A stretch of 64,000 bases of DNA. It comes from Stella humosa (lineage in GTDB: Bacteria; Pseudomonadota; Alphaproteobacteria; ATCC43930; Allostellaceae). Below, piece after piece: positions 8,456 to 16,103 of the stretch (position 1 is its first letter; every line of letters starts with the position of its first letter). Made by a program: the position numbers and the translations under genes. Under the pieces are notes generated by a model that saw nothing but the letters and a program-made list of their open reading frames with translations, did not search any database and had not been told where the DNA came from. The stretch is from positions 1,066,001-1,130,000 of the forward strand of contig NZ_AP019700.1 in assembly GCF_006738645.1 (NCBI RefSeq), read 5' to 3'.

Positions 8456-9197
8456 GAGTGACCAGCCCACCGGCTCCACCATCGCCGAGACCATCCGCTC
8501 CCAGCTCGAGCGCGCCATCGTCACCGGCGCCATGCGGCCGGGCGAGCGGCTCGACGAGCAGGAGATCGCCGACCGCTTCGGCGTGTCGCGGACCCCCGTG
8601 CGCGAGGCGATCCGGACCCTGGCGGCCAGCGGCCTGGTCGACGTGCGCCAGCGCCAGGGCGCCACCGTGGGGGCGATCGACATTCCGCGCCTGATCGAGA
8701 TGTTCCAGGTCATGGCCGAGCTCGAGGGGCTGTGCGGCGAGCTGGCCGCCCGGCGCATCACCCAGGAGGAGAAGGCCAACCTGGCCGCCCTGCACGAGCG
8801 CCTGATCGCGGCCGGCGGCAGCGTCTCGCCGCTGGAGTTCTACGAGATCAACCGCGAGTTCCACGAGGCGATCTACGACGCCGCGCGCAACGACTTCCTG
8901 GCCGAGCAGACCCGCGCGCTGCGCACCCGCGTCGGCGCCTACCGCCGGCAGGTGACCTACCTGCCGGGCCGGGTCGCCTCGACCATCCGCGAGCATGCCG
9001 CCGTCATCGACGCCATCTGCCGCCATGACGGCGAGGCCGCGCGGCGCAGCCTGCGCGACCATGTCAACCTGCTGGGCGACAACCTGTCGGACTTCATCGC
9101 CTCGCTGGCCAGCAGCCGCCCGGCCCCCGGCGAGGGTGCCCCGGCCGGCCGCCGGGCCCGCGCCGCGGCCGAGGAAGTGCTGGAAGAGCGTTCCTGA
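8454..9197 (+). CDS. GntR family transcriptional regulator, FadR/FCD subfamily
   Basis: 247 residues. The N-terminal winged helix-turn-helix (about 10-75, with DRFGVSRTPVREAIRTLAASG) is canonical for GntR. The C-terminal FCD all-helical ligand domain (about 85-220) carries acidic and His residues suited to a metal and an organic acid. The gene diverges from the importer operon. Operator-like sites flank it and recur in the promoter region at 11.7-11.9 kb, so it probably represses both sets until an inducer appears. No good Shine-Dalgarno precedes ATG 8454; translation may be weak or leaderless. Confidence 0.9.
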   Translation: MSDQPTGSTIAETIRSQLERAIVTGAMRPGERLDEQEIADRFGVSRTPVREAIRTLAASGLVDVRQRQGATVGAIDIPRLIEMFQVMAELEGLCGELAARRITQEEKANLAALHERLIAAGGSVSPLEFYEINREFHEAIYDAARNDFLAEQTRALRTRVGAYRRQVTYLPGRVASTIREHAAVIDAICRHDGEAARRSLRDHVNLLGDNLSDFIASLASSRPAPGEGAPAGRRARAAAEEVLEERS

Positions 9198-9221
9198 GGC
9201 GGTCTGGCGGGAACGCTGCTG

Positions 9222-9244
9222 CCTTCGACTGCTCGCTGCGCTGC
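9222..9244. repeat. Partial copy of dispersed palindromic repeat
   Basis: Contains TTCGACTGCTCGCTGCGCTG, matching the arms of the full repeats at 20439-20540 and 33364-33484. Only one arm is recognisable. It lies between the convergent gntR and SDR genes. Confidence 0.6.
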
Positions 9245-9247
9245 CCG

Positions 9248-9270
9248 CCCGACCATCCAGCGCGGTCGGG
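9248..9270. terminator. Possible hairpin terminator between convergent genes
   Basis: CCCGACC (9248-9254) pairs with GGTCGGG (9264-9270) around a 9-base loop, between the ends of gntR and the leftward SDR gene. There is no clear T-run, so this is tentative. Confidence 0.3.
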
Positions 9271-9277
9271 TTGGGCT

Positions 9278-10042
9278 CTACGCCGCCGTCCAGCCGCCAT
9301 CGACCATGATGGCAGAGCCGGTGACGAGCGAGGACGCGTCCGACGCCAGGAAGATCGCCGCCCCCATCACCTCCTCGATCTGGCCGACGCGGCCGAGCGC
9401 GATCCGGGCCGTGACGAAGTCGCGGAAGGCCGGGTCGGCCAGCATCGGCCGCGACATGTCGGTCTCGATGAAGGTGGGGCAGATGGTGTTGACGCGGATT
9501 CTGTCCGGCCCGAACTCCCAGGCCAGCGCCTTCGTCATGCCTTCGACGGCGTGCTTGGCGCCGCAATAGAGGGTGCGCCGCGGCCCGCCGACATGGCCCA
9601 TCTGGGACGAGATGTTGATGATGGAGCCGCCGCGCGCCTGGGCCTTCATGCCGTACGCCACCGTCTTGGTCAGGAACAGGGTGGCGCGGACGTTGAGGTC
9701 GTAGACCACGTCGTAGTCGGCCTCGGTGATGTCCTGCAGCAGGAGCGGGCGGTTAAGCCCGGCATTGTTGACCAGGATGTCGAACGGGCCGGCCGCGGCG
9801 ACGGCGCGGTCGGTGGCTTCCCGGTCGAGTATGTCGAGCGGCAGGGCCGTGGCCGCCCATCCGCGCGCCTGCATGGCCTGGGCAACGGCTGCCAGGTCGT
9901 CGGCGCTGCGCGCCACCAGCGTCACCGCGGCACCAGCCTCGGCCAGCGCCGTCGCCATGGCGAGGCCGAGGCCGCGGCTGGCCCCGGTGACCAGCGCGGT
10001 GCGGCCTTCGAGCCGGAAGCTCGGGCTTGTCGGCAGGATCAT
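9278..10042 (-). CDS. Short-chain dehydrogenase/reductase (SDR)
   Basis: A 254-residue classical SDR: cofactor motif TGASRGLG (about 19-26), NNAG, catalytic Ser (NISSQ) and YCGAK (Tyr-xxx-Lys). The C-terminus [10 protein letters not shown] is typical. An acidic residue at the end of beta-2 is missing (VARSADD), so NADP(H) use is plausible. Its ATG overlaps the stop of the histidinol-dehydrogenase-like gene (ATGA), so the two are translated together and probably catalyse successive oxidations of one alcohol substrate; the substrate is unknown. Confidence 0.9.
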   Translation of the reverse strand: MILPTSPSFRLEGRTALVTGASRGLGLAMATALAEAGAAVTLVARSADDLAAVAQAMQARGWAATALPLDILDREATDRAVAAAGPFDILVNNAGLNRPLLLQDITEADYDVVYDLNVRATLFLTKTVAYGMKAQARGGSIINISSQMGHVGGPRRTLYCGAKHAVEGMTKALAWEFGPDRIRVNTICPTFIETDMSRPMLADPAFRDFVTARIALGRVGQIEEVMGAAIFLASDASSLVTGSAIMVDGGWTAA

Positions 10043-11352
10043 AGGGGCTCTACCGCGGAATAGGGCTCGACGTTGCGCCCGCCATAGCGGCGCACGCGGA
10101 TGTTGGCCTGCTCGCCATGGCCGGCGAACCCTTCCAGCGCGCAGAGGCGCGAGCAGTACTCGCCGATCATCGCCGAGGCCTCGTCGGTGACGACCTTCTG
10201 ATAGGTGCAGGTCTTCAGGAACTTGCCGACCCACAGGCCGCCGGTATAGCGCGCGGCCCGGCGCGTCGGCAGCGTGTGGTTGGTGCCGATCACCTTGTCG
10301 CCATAGCTGACGTTGGTGCGGGCGCCCAGGAACAGTGCGCCGTAGTTCACCATGTGCTCCAGGTACCAGTCGTCGCGGTCGGTCATCACCTGGACATGCT
10401 CGGACGCGATCTGGTTGGCGATCTTCAGCATCTCGTCATGATCGTCGGCGACGATGACCTGGCCGTAGTCGCGCCAGGCCAGCCCGGCGATCTCGCCCGT
10501 CGGCATGATCGCCAGCAGCCGCTCGACCTCGCGGATCGTCTCGCGCGCCAGCCGCTCGGACGTGGTCAGCAGGACGGCCGGCGAGTTCGGGCCGTGCTCG
10601 GCCTGGCCCAGCAGGTCGACCGCGCAAAGCTCGCCGTCGACCGTCTCGTCGGCGATCACCATGGTCTCGGTCGGACCGGCGAACAGGTCGATGCCGACCC
10701 GCCCATAGAGCTGGCGCTTGGCCTCGGCGACATAGGCGTTGCCCGGGCCGACCAGCATGTCGACCGGCGCGATGGTGGCGGTTCCGAGTGCCATGGCGCC
10801 CACGGCCTGGATGCCCCCCAGGACATAGATCTCGTCGGCGCCGGCCAGGTGCTGGGCGGCGATGATCGCCGGTGCGGGCTTGCCGGCAAACGGCGGCGCG
10901 CAGGTGATGATGCGCTTCACGCCGGCCACCTTGGCCGTGACGACCGACATGTGGGCCGACGCCAGCAGGGGATACTTGCCGCCCGGGACATAGCAGCCGA
11001 CCGAACTGACCGGGATGTTCTTGTGGCCCAGGATGATGCCGGGCAGCGTCTCGCGCTCGACCGGCTGCAGGGCGCTCATCTGGATCTCGGCGAAGTTGCG
11101 CACCTGCGCTTGCGCGAACTGGATGTCGGCGATGTCGCGCGGGCGCAGTTGGCCCACCGCCTCGTCGATCTCGGCCTGGCTCAGCCGGAAGTCGTCGCGC
11201 TCCCACTTGTCGAACTTGCGGGACAGGTCGCGGACGGCGTCGTCGCCGCGCCGCGCGATGTCGTTCAGCGCGGTTTCGACGGTGCTGCGGACCTGCGCGT
11301 CGATCTCGGCGATCGCCTCGACGTCCTTGCCGCGCTTGAGGATGGTGGCCAT
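10039..11352 (-). CDS. Histidinol-dehydrogenase family alcohol dehydrogenase (HisD/HpsN-like)
   Basis: 437 residues, full length for the family of NAD-dependent, zinc-containing dehydrogenases. Zn and catalytic positions appear kept: Gln and His in GQAEHGP, the Glu-His pair in ASEHVQV, Asp and His in [13 protein letters not shown], and His in EGFAGHGEQ. No other his gene is near; the coupled SDR and shared operators point to a catabolic paralogue. The best-known catabolic relative is sulfopropanediol 3-dehydrogenase (HpsN), but specificity cannot be read here. It is transcribed leftward from the operator-bearing region at 11.73-11.76 kb. ATG 11352 is directly followed by the conserved N-terminal helix. 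Confidence 0.82.
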   Translation of the reverse strand: MATILKRGKDVEAIAEIDAQVRSTVETALNDIARRGDDAVRDLSRKFDKWERDDFRLSQAEIDEAVGQLRPRDIADIQFAQAQVRNFAEIQMSALQPVERETLPGIILGHKNIPVSSVGCYVPGGKYPLLASAHMSVVTAKVAGVKRIITCAPPFAGKPAPAIIAAQHLAGADEIYVLGGIQAVGAMALGTATIAPVDMLVGPGNAYVAEAKRQLYGRVGIDLFAGPTETMVIADETVDGELCAVDLLGQAEHGPNSPAVLLTTSERLARETIREVERLLAIMPTGEIAGLAWRDYGQVIVADDHDEMLKIANQIASEHVQVMTDRDDWYLEHMVNYGALFLGARTNVSYGDKVIGTNHTLPTRRAARYTGGLWVGKFLKTCTYQKVVTDEASAMIGEYCSRLCALEGFAGHGEQANIRVRRYGGRNVEPYSAVEPL

Positions 11353-11401
11353 TGGGCGGGATGTTCCTTGATAGCGAAGGCGGGGTCGCGCGCGTTGCGC
11401 T

Positions 11402-11551
11402 TCAGCGCAGGATGCGGGCGGGGCTGACGTCGTCCTGGCGGTAGAATACCGGACTGGTGCCGAGGAGCCGAATCTTGGTGGCGTTCACCGGCTCGCGCAT
11501 CTCCAGCGCGGCGAAGGCGCTGACGACCTGATACTGAAAATATCGTTCCAT
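11402..11551 (-). CDS. Possible 49-residue leader protein upstream of the HisD-like gene
   Basis: A short frame ([10 protein letters not shown]... ending DVSPARILR) between the operator region and the HisD-like gene, 49 bp before the latter. Residue composition looks protein-like and it is on the operon strand, but no convincing ribosome binding site precedes the ATG and I do not recognise the family. It may be a small real protein, a remnant of a longer gene, or chance. Confidence 0.3.
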   Translation of the reverse strand: MERYFQYQVVSAFAALEMREPVNATKIRLLGTSPVFYRQDDVSPARILR

Positions 11552-11729
11552 GGCGCACCGGGGAAGACAATGCCGCCCAGCAGACCGTGCGCTCCACTGC
11601 GAGGTGCAGCGGGGCATCGGCAGCATCGTGGCGGTCACTATACCGGATGCCCGCGTTGGACGCGCCCTATCCCGCGCCGCGCAGCACGATTCCAGATCCA
11701 CCGGCCAATCGGTTATCTGTTGCAGCAGT

Positions 11730-11759
11730 ATGTATGCAAAATCAGATAAATTGAATGCA
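11730..11759. promoter_or_regulatory. Tandem GntR-type operators of the HisD-like/SDR operon
   Basis: TGTATGCA at 11731-11738 (within ATGTATGCAA) and TGAATGCA at 11752-11759, 21 bp apart, the same order and spacing as at 8270-8298 and the same orientation relative to the leftward gene. The surrounding bases are AT-rich as expected for a promoter. Confidence 0.62.
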
Positions 11760-11903
11760 ATAACTGCCACGATCATTGACACAAGCCACCGCGACGGCGC
11801 ACCATTGTCGACGGGAAATGCCAAGGTGCCTTGGGCGTATTGGCAGATCGCGTGATTCGCGGAGAAATCGTTATCGACCGTCAAGAGTGCAGAATTACCG
11901 ATA
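11760..11903. other. AT-richer intergenic region between divergent operons
   Basis: Part of the 431-bp space 11552-11982 that separates the leftward and rightward operons. Apart from the operator sites on either side I see no gene in it; the stretch 11552-11729 likewise shows no supported coding frame and would be the 5' leader of the leftward transcript. Confidence 0.4.
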
Positions 11904-11913
11904 TTGCATACAT
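11904..11913. promoter_or_regulatory. GntR-type operator before the rightward catabolic operon
   Basis: TTGCATACAT, identical to the site overlapping the gntR start, about 70 bases before the TTG start at 11983. It implies that the seven-gene rightward operon answers to the same regulator. Confidence 0.6.
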
Positions 11914-11982
11914 GATCGTGCATCCGATCGATTCTGCCGCAGCCCATTTCCCCGCCACCGATGAAGCACTGGGAGAGCGTTC

Positions 11983-12765
11983 TTGAAGCTGGATCTCGAA
12001 GGAAAGACCGTCCTCATCACCGGCGCATCCAAGGGGATCGGTCTGGCGACCGCCGAATCCTTCGCCCGGGAGGGCTGCGCCCTGCATCTGGCGGCGCGCG
12101 ACGGAACGGCTCTCGCCAAGGCCAAGGACGAGATCGGCGCCGCCCACGGCGTTGCGGTCGACATCCATGTGATGGACCTGTCGACGCCCGACAGCATGGT
12201 CGACCTGGCCGGCCGCTGCGGGGCCATCGACATCCTGATCAACAATGCCGGCGACATCCCGGCCGGCCCGATCGACGCCGTCGATGCGGCCGCCTGGCGG
12301 CGCGGCTTCGACCTCAAGGTCTTCGGCTATATCGACCTGACGCGCGCGGTCTATCGCGGCATGACCGAGCGCGGCCATGGCGTCATTGTCAACGACATTG
12401 GCAATTCCGGCGAGAACTGGGACGCCAACTACATTGCCGGCAGCACCGGCAATGCCGCGCTGATGTCCTTTACCCGGGCGCTGGGCGGCGTCAGCCTGGA
12501 CCATGGCGTGCGCGTCGTCGGCGTCAATCCGGGCCCGGTCGCCACCGACCGCATGGTCAAGCTGATGAAGCGCCGCGCCGTCGACAACTGGGGCGACGAC
12601 AGCCGCTGGCAGGAACTGTTCAAGCTCTATCCGGGCGGCCGCCCGGCCAGCGCGGAAGAGGTGGCCGACCTGATGGTGTTCCTGGCCTCGCCGCGCGCGG
12701 GCTACATCACCGGCACCATCGTCACCATCGACGGCGGCATCGCGTCGCGCGGCTCGATCATCTGA
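11983..12765 (+). CDS. Atypical SDR-family oxidoreductase lacking the Tyr-xxx-Lys pair
   Basis: 260 residues. Cofactor motif TGASKGIG (about 13-20), NNAG and a normal C-terminus (TGTIVTIDGG) mark an SDR. Where a classical enzyme has Tyr-xxx-Lys before the AALxSFTRAL helix, this one reads GSTGNAALMSFTRAL, so the Lys position is Asn and the Tyr four before it is Gly; an alternative Tyr lies in DANYIAG. The chemistry may differ or be lost. It starts with TTG at 11983, supported by GGGAGAG upstream. It is the first gene of the rightward operon, after a TTGCATACAT operator. Confidence 0.85.
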   Translation: MKLDLEGKTVLITGASKGIGLATAESFAREGCALHLAARDGTALAKAKDEIGAAHGVAVDIHVMDLSTPDSMVDLAGRCGAIDILINNAGDIPAGPIDAVDAAAWRRGFDLKVFGYIDLTRAVYRGMTERGHGVIVNDIGNSGENWDANYIAGSTGNAALMSFTRALGGVSLDHGVRVVGVNPGPVATDRMVKLMKRRAVDNWGDDSRWQELFKLYPGGRPASAEEVADLMVFLASPRAGYITGTIVTIDGGIASRGSII

Positions 12766-12801
12766 CGCCCCCGGCATCTGAGCCGCTCGAGGATCTGGCC
12801 C

Positions 12802-13941
12802 ATGTCCACCGCCGCCGTGCGCAACCGGCATTTCGACGACCTGTTCGCCACGCCGGACCTGCGCTGGCTCGGGCAGAACACCAACCATGTCCCGGCTCAT
12901 CCCGACGTGTTGCGGGCGATGGCGCGCTCGATCGTGGAGGAGGAGTTCCACGCCTATGCCCCGCCGCTCGGCTTCGAGGCGCTGCGCCGCGGCATCGTGG
13001 AGGATCTGGGTCTGGCGCCCGGCAGCGCCGAAGCGCTGGTGACCGAGGGCGGCGTCTCGGCCCTGGCCTTGCTGGTGAAGGCCCATTGCCGGCCCGGCAG
13101 CCGCTTCGTCACCACCGATCCCACCTGGAAATGGCCCTGCATCTTCGCCCGCCAGGCCGGGGCCGAGGTGGTGGAAATCCCGATCTTCGACCCGGCCGTG
13201 GGCTACCGGCTGACCGCCGACCGCCTGGCGGCCGAGGTCGACGAGCGCACCAGCGTCATCTACCTGGTCGATCCCAACAACCCGCTGGGCGTGTCCTACA
13301 GCCGGGCCGAGATCGAGGCGTTCGCGGCGATCGCGCGCAGCGTCGGCGCGCTCCTGATCCAGGACGCGACCTATCGCGACTTCGCGGCCGAGCCCTATCC
13401 CGTGCTGGCGGCCATGCCGGAGGGCGCGGTGATGACCGTCAGCTTCTCCAAGTGGCTGGGCCTGGCCGGCATGCGCATCGGCGGGCTGGTGGCCGCTCCC
13501 GGCCTGATCGCCGACTTGGCGGGTCTGTCGCACGCCGCGCTCGGCGCCAGCGTCGTCGCCCAGCGCGGCGCCATGGCGGGCCTGGCGGTGAAGCATGAAT
13601 GGATGGCCAAGGTGCGCGCGCTGGACGACGCCAACAAGGCCGCCATCCATGCCCGCGTGCAGGAGACGCCCGGCCTCAGCATCCCGGTCTATCCATCGCA
13701 CGGCAATTTCCTGGTGATCGAGACCCACGCCGCCGGCATCCGCCCGGAATCGCTGGCCGAGGTCTATCGCCGCCGCAAGATCATGATCCGCCACGGCGCC
13801 TATCACACCCAGCGCTTCGGCGACCGCTTCGTGAAGGTCAGCACCTCGGTCCCGGCCGAATGGGTGCGGGAATTCTGCGACCTGCTGCCGGCGATGGTGG
13901 AGGAGGCGCGCAGCCTCAACGCCCCACCGGAAATGTTCTGA
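12802..13941 (+). CDS. PLP-dependent aminotransferase, class I/II
   Basis: 379 residues, fold-type I. Visible PLP contacts: DPNNPLG (Asn near 155), QDATYRDF (Asp near 190) and SFSKWLGLAGMRIGG with the Schiff-base Lys near 217, plus a C-terminal Arg region (FVKVSTSV). It transfers amino groups between an amino acid and a 2-oxo acid in the cytoplasm. Second gene of the rightward operon, 36 bp after the atypical SDR and 12 bp before a hydrolase gene. The substrate is unknown. Confidence 0.88.
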   Translation: MSTAAVRNRHFDDLFATPDLRWLGQNTNHVPAHPDVLRAMARSIVEEEFHAYAPPLGFEALRRGIVEDLGLAPGSAEALVTEGGVSALALLVKAHCRPGSRFVTTDPTWKWPCIFARQAGAEVVEIPIFDPAVGYRLTADRLAAEVDERTSVIYLVDPNNPLGVSYSRAEIEAFAAIARSVGALLIQDATYRDFAAEPYPVLAAMPEGAVMTVSFSKWLGLAGMRIGGLVAAPGLIADLAGLSHAALGASVVAQRGAMAGLAVKHEWMAKVRALDDANKAAIHARVQETPGLSIPVYPSHGNFLVIETHAAGIRPESLAEVYRRRKIMIRHGAYHTQRFGDRFVKVSTSVPAEWVREFCDLLPAMVEEARSLNAPPEMF

Positions 13942-13953
13942 AGGAGAAGCGCG

Positions 13954-14841
13954 ATGGGCTTCGCGACCGCGGGCGACGGCGTGCGCCTCTATTTCGAGGA
14001 GACGGGCACCGGCACGCCCGTCATCTTCGTCCATGAGTTCGGCGACAACTATCGCTCGTGGGAGCCGCAGGTGCGCCGCTTCGCGCGCACCCGCCGCTGC
14101 ATCACCTTTGCCGCCCGCGGCTATCCCCCGTCCGACGTGCCGAGCGACCCGGAGGCCTACTCGCAGGCGATCGCGGCGTCGGACATCGCGGCCGTGCTGG
14201 ATGCGGCCGGGGTCGAGCGCGCGCATGTCGTCGGCTGCTCGATGGGCGGCTTCGCTGCCCTGCATTTCGGCCTCGACCATGCCGACCGCGCGCTCTCCAT
14301 CGTCGCCGCCGGGGCCGGCTATGGCGCCGAGAAGCAGCACGAGGAGTATTTCCGCAACATCTCGCTGACGGTCGCGCGCAACTTCGAGGAGATCGGCGCC
14401 GAGCGCTTCGCCGAGACCTACGGCTCTGGCGCGTCGCGGGTGCAGTTCCAGAACAAGAATCCGCGCGGCTGGCGGGAGTTCGTGGAGCGGCTGGCGCAGC
14501 ATTCGGCGGCCGGGGCGGCTGCCACCATGCGCGGCGTGCAGGTGCGGCGGCCGTCGCTCTACGACCTGGCCGACCGCTTCGCCCGCATGGCCGCCCCCAC
14601 CCTGGTCGTCGTCGGCGACGAGGACGATCATTGCATCCAGCCGGGCGTCTTCCTGAAGAAGACCATTCCCGCCTGCGGCCTGCTGATCCTGCCCAAGACC
14701 GGGCATGCGGCGAACCAGGAGGAGCCGGAGCTGTTCAACACCGTCCTGGGCGAGTTCCTGGACGCGGTCGAGGCCGGGCGCTGGACGCCGCGCGATCCCC
14801 GGGCCCGGCCCGACCAGATCATGCGGACGGCCGGGTCGTGA
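13954..14841 (+). CDS. Alpha/beta-fold hydrolase
   Basis: 295 residues. Nucleophile elbow GCSMGG with Ser near 96, acid in GDEDDHC (about 218-224), His in TGHAANQEEP (about 253), and an oxyanion-type motif near the start (VHEFGDN in place of the usual HG pair). Such proteins split esters, amides or carbon-carbon bonds. AAGGAG stands before the ATG. GTGA couples it to the M20 gene that follows, so the two probably act in sequence on one compound. Confidence 0.88.
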   Translation: MGFATAGDGVRLYFEETGTGTPVIFVHEFGDNYRSWEPQVRRFARTRRCITFAARGYPPSDVPSDPEAYSQAIAASDIAAVLDAAGVERAHVVGCSMGGFAALHFGLDHADRALSIVAAGAGYGAEKQHEEYFRNISLTVARNFEEIGAERFAETYGSGASRVQFQNKNPRGWREFVERLAQHSAAGAAATMRGVQVRRPSLYDLADRFARMAAPTLVVVGDEDDHCIQPGVFLKKTIPACGLLILPKTGHAANQEEPELFNTVLGEFLDAVEAGRWTPRDPRARPDQIMRTAGS

Positions 14842-16091
14842 CGACCTTCGGGCAGGTCGCGGCCGCCATCGACGAGCGCCGCCTGTGGGACCGGCACGAG
14901 GCGCTGGCCCGGGTCGGGGCCACCGAGCGCGGCGGCGTCAACCGCCAGGCCCTGTCCGACGAGGAGATCGCGGCCAAGCGCGTGCTGATCGGCTGGGCCG
15001 GCGCGCTGGGGCTGGAGGCGTCGACGGATGCCATCGGCAACCTGTTCCTGCGCCTGCCCGGGTACGATCCGGCCCTGACTCCGGTGATGACCGGCTCGCA
15101 CATCGACAGCCAGCCGACCGGCGGCAAGTATGATGGCGTCTATGGCGTGCTGGCCGGGCTGGAGGCGGTGGAGGCGATGCGGGCAGCCGGGTACCAGCCG
15201 CGCCGGGCCATCGACATCGTCGCCTGGACCAACGAGGAGGGCTCGCGCTTCGCCCCTGGCATGATGGGGTCGGAAGCCTTCGCCGGGGTCCGCGCGCTGG
15301 AGACGATCCTGCCGGTGGCGGACGCCGCCGGCATCCGCGTCGAGGCCGAACTGGCCCGCCTCGATGCCGCCTTCCCGGACATGGCGCGCCGGCCGGTCGG
15401 TTTCCCGGTGGCGGCCTATGTCGAAGCCCATATCGAACAAGGCCCGGAGCTGGAAGCAGCCGGGCACCAGGTCGGCGTCGTCACCGGTATCCAGGGCAAG
15501 AAAACCTGGAAAGTGTCTGTTCGTGGCGAGGAGGCACATGCCGGGACGACGCCGCGCCGCCGTCGCCGCGACGCGCTGGCGGCGGCCGCCGCGATGATCG
15601 CCGCTCTCCACCGCGCCATCGTCGATGCCGACGACGTGGTGCGCTTCACGGTGGGCCGCATCCAGGTGGAGCCCAACGCCCCGTCCGTCGTGCCGGCCCG
15701 GGCCGATTTCTCGATCGACCTGCGCCATCCGGACGGCCCCACGCTGGAGGGCTTCGGCGCCGCGGTCGAAAGCATCTGCCAGGCCAATGCCGGTCCATGC
15801 ACCGTCACCGTCACGCCGCTGGTCGATGCTGCACCGCTGACCTTTCCGTCTGCCATGCAGGACGCGACCCGACAGACGGCGGAGCGCCTTGGCCTCGCCC
15901 CCATGGCTCTGGCCTCGGCCGCCGGCCACGATGCCCGCAACCTGCACATGGTCTGCCCCTCGGCCATGATCTTCGTGCCCTGTGCCGGCGGCATCAGCCA
16001 TAACGAGGTCGAGGCGACGCTGCCGGGCGATCTCGCGGCCGGTGCGCGCGTGCTGGCCGAGCTGCTGGTGCAGCTCGCCGACCGCGCCTGA
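14838..16091 (+). CDS. M20-family Zn-dependent amidase (hydantoinase/carbamoylase type)
   Basis: 417 residues from a GTG that overlaps the preceding stop by four bases. Metal-site motifs of the two-metal N-carbamoyl-L-amino-acid hydrolase/allantoate amidohydrolase group are all present: GSHIDS, GGKYDG, TNEEGSRF, AHIEQGP and SHNE, with the dimerisation-domain motif EEAHAGTTP between. It would hydrolyse an N-carbamoyl, ureido or beta-ureido amide in the cytoplasm. With the neighbouring aminotransferase and hydrolase it suggests breakdown of a nitrogen-containing compound. Confidence 0.9.
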   Translation: MTTFGQVAAAIDERRLWDRHEALARVGATERGGVNRQALSDEEIAAKRVLIGWAGALGLEASTDAIGNLFLRLPGYDPALTPVMTGSHIDSQPTGGKYDGVYGVLAGLEAVEAMRAAGYQPRRAIDIVAWTNEEGSRFAPGMMGSEAFAGVRALETILPVADAAGIRVEAELARLDAAFPDMARRPVGFPVAAYVEAHIEQGPELEAAGHQVGVVTGIQGKKTWKVSVRGEEAHAGTTPRRRRRDALAAAAAMIAALHRAIVDADDVVRFTVGRIQVEPNAPSVVPARADFSIDLRHPDGPTLEGFGAAVESICQANAGPCTVTVTPLVDAAPLTFPSAMQDATRQTAERLGLAPMALASAAGHDARNLHMVCPSAMIFVPCAGGISHNEVEATLPGDLAAGARVLAELLVQLADRA

Positions 16092-16103
16092 GCGCCGGCT
16101 GCC

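Noticed and set aside
11881-14706. 941-codon open frame on the minus strand opposite the SDR, aminotransferase and hydrolase genes
   Set aside because: His/Arg/Gly/Ala-rich translation without domain motifs; a shadow caused by high third-position GC. The plus-strand genes have clear family motifs.
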